The notes below the pieces were generated by a model. That model was not told the origin of the DNA. It did not search any database and saw only the letters and a list, made by a program, of their open reading frames with translations. A stretch of 64,000 nucleotides of DNA from Pseudomonadota bacterium (GTDB lineage Bacteria; Pseudomonadota; Alphaproteobacteria; Rickettsiales; UBA3002). Within the stretch, counting starts at the first letter, position 1, and each line of letters starts with the position of its first letter. The DNA lies in contig JAZKJM010000001.1 of the NCBI GenBank assembly GCA_040384265.1, positions 62,001 to 126,000 of the forward strand. The letters run 5' to 3'. Below, piece by piece: positions 9,078-16,069 of the stretch. Made by a program: the position numbers and the translations under genes.

Positions 9078-9569
9078 CTACTTCTTCTTCGCACCATCCG
9101 TGAATGGCGTGAACATCGTGAAGGCTTTGGTGAACATTTCCATGTTCTGCTTCCCGATTTCTTCCAGCTGCGCAGCAACCTGGCCGAAGCTGCCCATGGT
9201 GCCAAGACCCAGCATCTCGTTCATTTTATCCTGGTTGCCGGTGAAGGTTTTCATCGTCGATTCGAGATAGTGCGGCACAAAGCCCTTCAGCGAGTTATCG
9301 TAGAACCCGATGATGGAACGCAAGAAATTGATCGGCAGCAAATGCTCGCCCTGCGCCTGCGATTCCTGTTCGAAAATGATCTGCGTCAGGATCTGGCGCG
9401 TCAGGTCCTCGCCGGATTTCGCGTCATAGACGATGAACTCCGCGCCGTCTTTCACCATCGTGCACAAATCATCGAGCGTCACATAGCTGGACGTGTCGGT
9501 GTTATATAACCGGCGGTTCGCATATTTTTTGATCACAATCGGTTCGGTCTGCGGGGTTTTCTTGGTCAT
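9078..9569 (-). CDS. phaR: polyhydroxyalkanoate synthesis regulator PhaR
   Basis: A 163-aa PHA/PHB accumulation regulator. The conserved N-terminal DNA-binding region IVIKKYANRRLYNTDTSSYV lies at about 11-30, followed by the PHB-accumulation domains (VYDAKSGEDLTRQILTQIIFEQE, then LLPINFLRSIIGFYDNSLKGFVPHYLE). The family binds both promoters of PHB genes and PHB granules, relieving repression when polymer forms. I place the start at the ATG at 9569 because AGAGGA sits just upstream; the open frame extends to 9644 without a matching RBS. It is divergent from the phasin-like/phaC pair, with 87 bp between them that probably carries both promoters. Confidence 0.92.
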   Translation of the reverse strand: MTKKTPQTEPIVIKKYANRRLYNTDTSSYVTLDDLCTMVKDGAEFIVYDAKSGEDLTRQILTQIIFEQESQAQGEHLLPINFLRSIIGFYDNSLKGFVPHYLESTMKTFTGNQDKMNEMLGLGTMGSFGQVAAQLEEIGKQNMEMFTKAFTMFTPFTDGAKKK

Positions 9570-9656
9570 AACGATCCTCTGCGGGTTGTTCTTTATTTTT
9601 GGTTCCGATTGACCTAGCATTAATCCGCCGCTTTTGGCAAGCATTCAGGAAATCCC

Positions 9657-10091
9657 ATGGCATCCCCCAACGATTACCACCAGCGCGCGGCGGAATTTCT
9701 CAAAGCCTGGCAGGATCAGATGACCCGCCAGATGAGCGACCCCGACACCATCCGCGCGATGCTCGCCGCGATGCAATCTTTTGGAGCCCCACCCCATGAT
9801 GCGCATGCCCGACGCCCTGCCGATGCACCTGATGCTGGCGATGATGCAATCCGGTCTCTTACCAAACGCCTCCATGCCGTGGAGCAATCCCTTACACGCC
9901 TTCATGCCCGATTGGATGCGGCCGAAAACCCCGCTCGAACAAGGCGTGGAGCAGATGCAAACCCTGTGGCAAAACGCCAGCGACCAGTGGAGCAGCCTCA
10001 GCGAGCAACTGCTAAAAAGCCCGTTCCCCCAGCCGCAAAAACCAAGCCCGCAGCCAAAGCAAAAAAGCGACCAGCCACCAAACAGCGCTGA
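9657..10091 (+). CDS. phasin- or PhaE-like coiled-coil protein overlapping phaC
   Basis: A 144-aa reading frame with RBS AGGAAA before ATG. The N-terminus (DYHQRAAEFLKAWQDQMTRQ) is amphipathic. Residues about 62-90 (AIRSLTKRLHAVEQSLTRLH) form a clear heptad coiled coil, and the tail is Lys/Ala/Pro-rich like those of PhaF-type granule proteins. From 9796 onward it shares 296 bp with phaC in another frame. Third positions are mostly G/C before the overlap and drop to about half inside it, while the phaC frame stays high. The ordered coil and tail still argue that it is translated. Granule association or PhaC activation is inferred from position and shape. Confidence 0.6.
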   Translation: MASPNDYHQRAAEFLKAWQDQMTRQMSDPDTIRAMLAAMQSFGAPPHDAHARRPADAPDAGDDAIRSLTKRLHAVEQSLTRLHARLDAAENPARTRRGADANPVAKRQRPVEQPQRATAKKPVPPAAKTKPAAKAKKRPATKQR

Positions 10092-11145
10092 TTTCCTCAC
10101 GGATTTCTTCAACCCCGATTTTCTGAGCAGCCTTTCCACGCAGGCCTACAACCACAGCACCGGTTTCCTGCAAGGCATGCAGGCCTATCTCGCCAGCGAC
10201 TACGAGCGCCCCGAAAAATCCTACGACGTGCTATGGGAACGCGGCAGCGCCCGCCTGCTCGACCTCGCGCCGGACATGCTCGATGGTGTCGCCGTGCTCT
10301 GCATCCCCTCGCTCATCAACCGCTCGACCATCCTCGATCTGTATCCCGGCGCAAGCTTTGTCGATTACCTGAAAGCCCGCGGCTTCCGCCCCCTCATCCT
10401 CGATTGGGGCACGCCCGATGCGGATGAGCAGGAATTCACCACCGCCGATTACATCAGTTTCTACGCGCTCGATGCCCTCAGCGCGCTGCGTGAAAACCAT
10501 AACGGCCCCATCGCCGTGCTGGGGTATTGCATGGGCGGCATTTTCGCCACCGCCGTCGCCCAGCTCGCCGCCCGCGAGGTGGATGCGCTGATCCTGCTCG
10601 CCACCCCGTGGGATTTCTCTGCGCCAGACACCCCAACCGTCCTGCTCGCCGCGCCCACGCAAGCCATGCTGCGCCAGTGGATCGGAAGCCAAAGCCCCGT
10701 CCAGCCGCTCGTCACCCAAACCGTGTTTCACCTGATCGATCCCTGGCGCGTGCAGGAAAAATTCAGCCGCTACCCGCATTTATCGGATGCCGAGAAACAG
10801 CATTTCCTCGCGGTCGAGCAATGGGTGAACGATGGCGTGCCCCTCGCCCAGAAAGTCGCCGAAGAATGTTTTGTCGATTGGCCGCACGGCAACATTCTCG
10901 CCAACCATCAATGGAAAATCGGCCGCCGCTGGATCGAGCCGGCCAGCATCACCTGCCCCACCCTCGCCGTCATCCCCACGCGCGACCTCATCGTCCCCAA
11001 AGGCTGCGCCCTGCCCCTCACCCAAGCCCTCACCCGCTGCGATGTGCTCATGCCCGAAACCGGCCATGTCAGCATGGTCGTCGGCAAAAACGCAAAAAAA
11101 CTGATGTGGGAACCGGTGGCAGAGTGGCTGGAGGAAAAGTTTTAG
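9796..11145 (+). CDS. phaC: poly(3-hydroxybutyrate) polymerase
   Basis: PHA synthase that polymerises 3-hydroxyacyl-CoA on granules. The alpha/beta-hydrolase lipase-like box is GYCMGG with nucleophile C245; D397 (IPTRDLIVP) and H424 (ETGHVSMVVG) complete the triad, with a D-to-H spacing typical of the family. At 449 aa it is shorter than most class I enzymes and longer than class III. The start is the ATG at 9796, with GGAG at 9783-9786 inside the upstream ORF; the frame opens at a TTG at 9781. The N-terminal 100 residues are Met/Pro/Gln-rich and poorly conserved. The last 232 bp are duplicated at 11880-12111. The stop shares 4 nt with the convergent 187-aa gene. Confidence 0.93.
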   Translation: MMRMPDALPMHLMLAMMQSGLLPNASMPWSNPLHAFMPDWMRPKTPLEQGVEQMQTLWQNASDQWSSLSEQLLKSPFPQPQKPSPQPKQKSDQPPNSADFLTDFFNPDFLSSLSTQAYNHSTGFLQGMQAYLASDYERPEKSYDVLWERGSARLLDLAPDMLDGVAVLCIPSLINRSTILDLYPGASFVDYLKARGFRPLILDWGTPDADEQEFTTADYISFYALDALSALRENHNGPIAVLGYCMGGIFATAVAQLAAREVDALILLATPWDFSAPDTPTVLLAAPTQAMLRQWIGSQSPVQPLVTQTVFHLIDPWRVQEKFSRYPHLSDAEKQHFLAVEQWVNDGVPLAQKVAEECFVDWPHGNILANHQWKIGRRWIEPASITCPTLAVIPTRDLIVPKGCALPLTQALTRCDVLMPETGHVSMVVGKNAKKLMWEPVAEWLEEKF

Positions 11146-11705
11146 CGACGCGGCGTCGGACCGCACTTTTCATTTTTTCCTTTGGGATTTGGTGCATTGG
11201 AAACAAATTCCCCTAGGTGCTTTGCTTCATCAACAGTGAGTTTTCCATCCTTCATTACATCTGCAACCAATGCCTTTGTCTGTTTTGTAAGCTTGCAATC
11301 ATATCCAGTATCAAATTCTTTGAATTTGCCAGGGATTGCTTTTGAAACAAAACCATTAGCGTCTACAGATAAGTCATCGCCACCCCAAGGCTGTGAACCT
11401 CCAATTGTGGTAATATACGAACTATTCAACACCGATTGGGAAAGTCGCGATTGGGGAAAAGGTTTTGAATCGCTTACGTTAATTTTACCTTGAACCGCTG
11501 ATTTTTCCTCTCCACCAAAGGTATCGGGAAGAGTAGCTACTGTGCCATCGCCACGCTTAAGCAGCATCGCCCCAGCCCAATATTCTTTAGTAGACTCTCG
11601 CTCCTCAACTGGGAGGTGCGATTGATTCCCAAACCGTTTATCAAACTCTGCTTTTTCAGTAGCAGTAAGTTTGCTGTAGTTGCTTTCCTTGTTATCCTTA
11701 GCCAC
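11142..11705 (-). CDS. unrecognised protein, 187 aa, with one EF-hand-like loop
   Basis: No family recognised. GTG start with a strong RBS (GGGAGGAATT). The coding sequence is visibly more AT-rich than its neighbours, suggesting transfer. Near residue 150, DVMKDGKLTVDE fits the EF-hand pattern (D at 1 and 5, G at 6, hydrophobic at 8, E at 12), so one calcium site is possible. No signal peptide or membrane segment. It ends within the phaC stop (4-nt shared TTAG) and lies between the intact phaC 3' end and its second copy. A perfect CtrA-like box lies 52 bp upstream. Confidence 0.72.
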   Translation of the reverse strand: MAKDNKESNYSKLTATEKAEFDKRFGNQSHLPVEERESTKEYWAGAMLLKRGDGTVATLPDTFGGEEKSAVQGKINVSDSKPFPQSRLSQSVLNSSYITTIGGSQPWGGDDLSVDANGFVSKAIPGKFKEFDTGYDCKLTKQTKALVADVMKDGKLTVDEAKHLGEFVSNAPNPKGKNEKCGPTPRR

Positions 11706-11756
11706 AATTCCTCCCTACAACTGTAAACTATTGAAACATAGGATACTCTTTTTGGG

Positions 11757-11771
11757 TTAACATCGTGTTAA
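11757..11771 (-). promoter_or_regulatory. CtrA-like box, perfect TTAA-N7-TTAA
   Basis: On the minus strand it reads TTAA-CACGATG-TTAACC, matching the CtrA consensus including the trailing CC. It lies 52 bp upstream of the GTG of the 187-aa gene, a distance compatible with overlap of the -35 region. That CtrA is the binder is inferred. Confidence 0.5.
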
Positions 11772-11879
11772 TAAAACATAGTAATATGATTGTCTTGGGT
11801 ATTTTAGTGGCCCGCACACCTGCCCGCCGGACAAGCGCACAGCATACCCCTAGACACGTCGCGCATTAATTGCGTCATC

Positions 11880-12111
11880 GAAAATCGGCCGCCGCTGGAT
11901 CGAGCCCGCCAGCATCACCTGCCCCACCCTCGCCGTCATCCCCACGCGCGATCTCATCGTCCCCAAGGGCTGCGCCCTGCCGCTCACCCAAGCCCTCACC
12001 CGCTGCGATGTGCTTATGCCCGAAACCGGCCATGTCAGCATGGTCGTCGGCAAAAACGCAAAAAAACTGATGTGGGAACCGGTGGCAGAGTGGCTGGAGG
12101 GGAAATTTTAA
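11880..12111 (+). pseudogene. second copy of the phaC 3' end (promoterless fragment)
   Basis: These 232 bp align without gaps to 10914-11145, the last 77 codons of phaC including D397 and H424. By eye I count nine differences, nearly all silent; the only clear residue change is Glu to Gly near the end, and the stop is TAA instead of TAG. It lacks the rest of the gene, so it cannot make a synthase. The silent pattern suggests the two copies evolved as functional phaC ends in different lineages, so this may be the original end, displaced when a cassette carrying its own phaC end arrived. Confidence 0.9.
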
Positions 12112-12118
12112 ATTTCGT

Positions 12119-12586
12119 TCAGCGCTTTACGCAGGATGGAACTTCTTGCTTTGCCATATCGTTAACCAATTTGGCTGCGGCATCGAAATTTCCGCATGTA
12201 AAAACACCCTTCGCTTTGGCGCGCACGTCTTCGCGAATCGGCCTGCACTCTGCACTAACGCCTTCCTCAAACGTCAAATCATTGTACATCGACCCCACAA
12301 GCCCCCGAGAACTAACCATCACCAAATCCGTCTTCCCATCCTTCTCGACAGACAGGGTGAATCTCCCCCAATCAGGATCACCCTGATGCGTGGCAGTCAG
12401 CTTCCCCTGCGGCAACTGCTTGGTGAGCCGCATGATAGCAGGCATATGACGGTCCTCGATGACTTTCGCCACCATGCCATCCGGCACCACCACATTCGAG
12501 TTGTTCGGATCCGGGCTAGTAAATAGCTTTGGCGCCTCGCACTTGGCTGCCGCCACACCAGTTACCGGTTTCACATCATCTGCCAT
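12119..12586 (-). CDS. unrecognised protein, 155 aa
   Basis: No family recognised. I choose the ATG at 12586 because AGAGGT lies 6 nt before it; the frame stays open to 12637 without a good RBS. It has four cysteines (one near the N-terminus, the motif FTCGNFD, and SCVKR near the end) but no signal peptide. The stretch WGRFTLSVEKDGKTDLVMVS looks like antiparallel strands. The gene ends 7 bp after the displaced phaC fragment, tail to tail, mirroring how the 187-aa gene meets the intact phaC. The 316 bp upstream hold one family A repeat and nothing else I recognise. Confidence 0.65.
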   Translation of the reverse strand: MADDVKPVTGVAAAKCEAPKLFTSPDPNNSNVVVPDGMVAKVIEDRHMPAIMRLTKQLPQGKLTATHQGDPDWGRFTLSVEKDGKTDLVMVSSRGLVGSMYNDLTFEEGVSAECRPIREDVRAKAKGVFTCGNFDAAAKLVNDMAKQEVPSCVKR

Positions 12587-12794
12587 AAAGACCTCTATCG
12601 TGCCGTTGAATGATGCATCAGCATACCACCCAGCCATTAATGTTATATGAAGATTGTGTTAAAACCGCGTGCAATCCGCCCACTCCCCGTCAATTCCCGA
12701 TTATGACGCACTGCACACCCACGCACTAGACAACCATCCCGTGCGCGCATACACACGACGCACATTAAAAACACGCCTGCACCATCCTCCTGAC

Positions 12795-12867
12795 TGTCAC
12801 CCCGTCGAACGACGGGGACCATCTTGCCCCAAAGGAAGGTGGATGCCGTCATGAAGACGGCATGACA
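12795..12867. repeat. extragenic palindromic repeat, family A
   Basis: Left hairpin TGTCACCCCGTCGAACGACGGGG, right hairpin GATGCCGTCATGAAGACGGCATGACA. It lies in the gap between the 155-aa gene and phaA. Confidence 0.85.
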
Positions 12868-12902
12868 CGGCAGAGTGAAACGCACATTGAAGGAGACCCC
12901 GC

Positions 12903-14084
12903 ATGACCAACCCAACCGATATCGTCATCGTCGATGCTGCCCGCACCGCGGTCGGTAGTTTTAACGGCGCGTTCAGCAGCCTCAGCGCCGCACAGCTGGG
13001 CACCGAGGTGGTCAAAGCCCTCATCGCCCGCAACAAGCTTTCCGCCAGCGACGTCAACGAGCTGATCCTCGGCCAGGTGCTCACCGCCAGCACCGGCCAG
13101 AACCCGGCCCGCCAAACCCTCATCCACGCCGGTATCGATAAAACCGCAACCGCGATGACCATCAACCAGGTCTGCGGCTCCGGCCTGCGCGCGGTGGCGG
13201 AAGGGATGAAATCCATCCAGTCCGGCGACAGCAGCATCGTCATCGCCGGTGGGCAGGAATCCATGACCCAGGCACCGCACGCCATGCAGCTGCGCGCGGG
13301 CGTCAAAATGGGCAACGGTACCATGATCGACACCATGATCACTGACGGGCTGTGGGATGCGTTCAACAACTACCATATGGGCATCACCGCCGAGAACGTC
13401 GCCGCACAGTTCGAGATCACCCGCGCCGATCAGGATGCCTTCGCTGCCGCCAGCCAGCAAAAAGCCGCCAAAGCGCAGGCCGAAGGCAAGTTCGTGGAGG
13501 AAATCGTGCCCGTCACCATCAAGGGCAAAAAAGGCGACACCGTGGTGGATGCGGATGAGTTCATCCGCCCGGACACCACGCTGGAATCCCTCGCCAAACT
13601 GCGCCCGGCCTTCAAACCGGATGGCACCGTCACCGCGGGCAGCTCCTCGGGCATTAACGACGGCGCCGCCGCCGTGCTGCTGATGAGCCGCGCCGAAGCC
13701 GACAAGCGTGGCCTGAAGCCGCTGGCCACCATCAAATCCTGGGCGACCGTAGGTGTTGACCCGGCCATCATGGGCAGCGGCCCCATCCCCGCCAGTAAAA
13801 AAGCACTCGAAAAAGCGGGCTGGACCGTCGCCGATCTCGACCTCATCGAGGCTAACGAAGCCTTTGCCGCGCAGGCCCTGTGCGTCACTCGTGGCCTCGG
13901 GTTCGATGCCGCGAAAGTCAACGTCAACGGCGGCGCCATCGCCATCGGCCACCCGGTCGGCGCATCCGGCGCCCGCATCCTCACCTCGCTGCTCTATGAA
14001 ATGAAGCGCCGCGACGCCAAGAAAGGCCTCGCCACCTTATGCATCGGCGGCGGCATGGGCATCGCCATGTGCGTGGAGCGCTAG
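12903..14084 (+). CDS. phaA: acetyl-CoA acetyltransferase (beta-ketothiolase)
   Basis: Condenses two acetyl-CoA to acetoacetyl-CoA, the first step of PHB synthesis; also reversible in fatty-acid and ketone metabolism. At 393 aa it is standard length. The acyl-accepting cysteine is C91 in [11 protein letters not shown]350 ([10 protein letters not shown]) and C380 (CIGGGMG) complete the thiolase active site. RBS AAGGAGA precedes the ATG. phaB follows after 119 bp that contain a repeat element, so the two are probably still one transcript. Confidence 0.96.
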   Translation: MTNPTDIVIVDAARTAVGSFNGAFSSLSAAQLGTEVVKALIARNKLSASDVNELILGQVLTASTGQNPARQTLIHAGIDKTATAMTINQVCGSGLRAVAEGMKSIQSGDSSIVIAGGQESMTQAPHAMQLRAGVKMGNGTMIDTMITDGLWDAFNNYHMGITAENVAAQFEITRADQDAFAAASQQKAAKAQAEGKFVEEIVPVTIKGKKGDTVVDADEFIRPDTTLESLAKLRPAFKPDGTVTAGSSSGINDGAAAVLLMSRAEADKRGLKPLATIKSWATVGVDPAIMGSGPIPASKKALEKAGWTVADLDLIEANEAFAAQALCVTRGLGFDAAKVNVNGGAIAIGHPVGASGARILTSLLYEMKRRDAKKGLATLCIGGGMGIAMCVER

Positions 14085-14090
14085 GTTATT

Positions 14091-14160
14091 GTTTGCATCC
14101 GGCTCGGTCTGCTGACCTCGCCATGATGCGCCGCTTCGCGGGCTCATGGCTGGTTCGGCC
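14091..14160. repeat. dispersed element, family C (also found inside pyrE)
   Basis: About 70 bp between phaA and phaB that align with 28303-28371 inside pyrE. Shared blocks, in order on the plus strand: GTTTGC, GGTCTGCTGACC, GCTTCGC, GGCT and ATGGCT. The block GGTCTGCTGACC is itself nearly palindromic. The copies have diverged but the order and spacing are kept. Confidence 0.65.
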
Positions 14161-14203
14161 TTCTGGCCTCACTGGGTTAAATTTGTAATTGGGGAATAAA
14201 ATC

Positions 14204-14935
14204 ATGAGCATGAAACATCGCGTCGCACTTGTTACCGGCGGCACACGCGGCATCGGCAAATCCATCGCCATCGACCTTAAAAAAGCAGGCTGCAAAGTCG
14301 CCGCCAGCTATTTCGGTAACGAAGACGCCGCCAAGGCCTTCCAGAAAGAAACCGGCATCCATGTCTTCCGCTTCGATGTCGCGGATTTCGAGCAATGCCA
14401 GCAAGGCGTGCGCCATATCGAAAACGAGGTCGGCCCGATCGATATCCTCGTCAACAACGCGGGCATCACGCGCGATGGTTTCATGCATAAAATGGGCGAA
14501 GAAAGCTGGGATGCCGTGCTCGATACCAACCTCAAATCCTGCTTCAACATGGCCCGCGCCGTGATCGAAAGCATGCGCACCAAGGGCTTTGGCCGCATCA
14601 TCAACATCAGCTCCATCAACGGCCAGACCGGGCAGATGGGCCAAACCAACTACGCCGCCGCCAAAGCGGGCGTGTTCGGTTTCACCAAATCCCTCGCCCG
14701 TGAATGCGCCAATAAGGGCATCACCGTCAACGCCGTCGCGCCGGGCTACATCAACACCGACATGGTCGCCGCCGTGCATGCGGATGTGCTGAAAGGCATC
14801 GTCGCCAAAATTCCCGTCGGCCGCCTCGGCGAAGCCAAGGAAATCGCCCGCGCCGTCTGCTTTCTGGCCGATGACGAAGCCGGTTTCATCACCGGCGAAA
14901 CCCTCTCGGTCAATGGCGGCCAGCACATGGAGTAG
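14204..14935 (+). CDS. phaB: acetoacetyl-CoA reductase
   Basis: Short-chain dehydrogenase that reduces acetoacetyl-CoA to (R)-3-hydroxybutyryl-CoA, the PHB monomer, with NADPH. TGGTRGIG (11-18) is the cofactor loop and NNAG is at 84-87; the catalytic set is S137, Y150 and K154 in NISSIN...QTNYAAAK. I take the ATG at 14204 because GGGGAA lies just upstream; a TTG at 14189 is in frame but would include the RBS. The protein is 243 aa. It completes the set phaR, phaC, phaA, phaB. Confidence 0.95.
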   Translation: MSMKHRVALVTGGTRGIGKSIAIDLKKAGCKVAASYFGNEDAAKAFQKETGIHVFRFDVADFEQCQQGVRHIENEVGPIDILVNNAGITRDGFMHKMGEESWDAVLDTNLKSCFNMARAVIESMRTKGFGRIINISSINGQTGQMGQTNYAAAKAGVFGFTKSLARECANKGITVNAVAPGYINTDMVAAVHADVLKGIVAKIPVGRLGEAKEIARAVCFLADDEAGFITGETLSVNGGQHME

Positions 14936-15025
14936 TGGCGGCCACCGTCATAAAACCGTCACGAAACCGACATCAAACCATCATCATTTCCCTATACGAT
15001 AGGTAAAAAATGATGAGGATGAGCG

Positions 15026-15505
15026 ATGGCCAATTACCTGCATGCCGAAGGTAACAGCGAACAAATCAACGACATCCTGCACGCTGCTGTAAACGCCACC
15101 AAGCCCGAGCAGGATGCGTTTCGCGAAGCCGTCATCGCACGTGAGCGGTTAAAGCAGAGCAGCGGACTTCCCGATGACGCGTTCAACCGCCTTGCCGCAA
15201 GCCTTATACAGCACAGCAATGAGCCCACCGCCGTGCCACTCAACGGCGAAGAAAAAGCGAATATCCGGCAAAAAGAGGCTGATTTTCTGGCTAACAAAAT
15301 CGCTTTCTACAAAGCGCTATCAGCGGCCATCAACGCGCAGGGCCTGCATGCCGACTGCGACAGCCCCACCCTGAACACGATGTTCCACAGCGCCACGCCG
15401 AAGGGACAAGTGTCCAACCATGGGTTGGCGTTCTACATCATGCAAAGCATTCAGGCACGGGCCATCCAGTTTGGTGCCCAGCCGTCGCAGCAGGAACGCT
15501 ACTAG
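15026..15505 (+). CDS. unrecognised protein, 159 aa
   Basis: No family recognised. Good RBS (GAGGA) before the ATG. The predicted protein is soluble, mostly helical and polar, with no signal peptide or membrane segment. Residues about 25-50 (EQDAFREAVIARERLKQSS) look like a charged helix. The stop shares 4 nt (CTAG) with the convergent 61-aa gene. Codon use is less G/C-biased than in the PHB genes. Confidence 0.65.
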   Translation: MANYLHAEGNSEQINDILHAAVNATKPEQDAFREAVIARERLKQSSGLPDDAFNRLAASLIQHSNEPTAVPLNGEEKANIRQKEADFLANKIAFYKALSAAINAQGLHADCDSPTLNTMFHSATPKGQVSNHGLAFYIMQSIQARAIQFGAQPSQQERY

Positions 15506-15687
15506 GCGTCGTAACGGCTCGCGTCGTTCATCGTATCGCGCGTCATGCGGATATGGTTCTGCCGCTTGGGCGTCGCGATGGAGCGACTGTCGTCATCATA
15601 CCACACATGGCTGATGGTGCCGGTCGAAAGCGCGGCATATTCCACAGATTGGCTTGAGCTAATCTTCTTATTTACACGAACAATCAT
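15502..15687 (-). CDS. unrecognised small protein, 61 aa
   Basis: A short basic, polar protein with a clear RBS (GGAGAAATAA) before its ATG. No signal peptide, membrane segment or known motif; the middle carries an acidic cluster (WYDDDSRS) followed by a basic one (PKRQNHIR). A perfect CtrA-like box lies 42 bp upstream, and its stop shares 4 nt with the 159-aa gene. The RBS and box make it more likely real than most ORFs of this size. Confidence 0.6.
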   Translation of the reverse strand: MIVRVNKKISSSQSVEYAALSTGTISHVWYDDDSRSIATPKRQNHIRMTRDTMNDASRYDA

Positions 15688-15728
15688 TTATTTCTCCATC
15701 CTTAGTGCCTAAACCTAGCAGACAAGGG

Positions 15729-15743
15729 TTAAGTTATGGTTAA
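15729..15743 (-). promoter_or_regulatory. CtrA-like box, perfect TTAA-N7-TTAA
   Basis: On the minus strand it reads TTAA-CCATAAC-TTAACC, matching both the TTAACCAT start and TTAACC end of the CtrA consensus. It lies 42 bp upstream of the 61-aa gene. The rest of the 382-bp gap up to serA holds only one repeat. Confidence 0.55.
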
Positions 15744-15931
15744 CGCCCAAGAAAATTTTGGACGCTTTTACAGAATACACAGCCATGTGGGAACGGGGGC
15801 GTTTGCCTCTCACCCCCAAAATGCGCGCAGCCACCGCCGCCGCCAAGCCAAATCACACCAGAAGTGGCCATTTTACAACATATAACCCGCAATTGTTGCA
15901 AATAAACATCAGCCCCCCCTACCATACCCAC

Positions 15932-16024
15932 TGTCACCCCGGCTTTATGCCGGGGTCTGGCCGTGAGGCGGGCACTATGGCTGACGCATGCGCGCACCAG
16001 AGCACATCACGCAATGGGATGACA
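15932..16024. repeat. extragenic palindromic repeat, family A (right half degenerate)
   Basis: The left half, TGTCACCCCGGCTTTATGCCGGGG, is intact. The right half is eroded and keeps only the closing GGGATGACA. Confidence 0.7.
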
Positions 16025-16069
16025 AGTAGGGAAGTCGTTAAACAGCGCGGCAGCTAGGGCGAAAACCCC

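Noticed and set aside
9570-9644. N-terminal extension of phaR to 9644
   Set aside because: The extension lacks an RBS and family similarity; the ATG at 9569 has AGAGGA before it.
15740-15997. 85-codon minus-strand ORF before serA
   Set aside because: Runs through a family A repeat and starts without an RBS; the Gly/Cys-rich product looks random.
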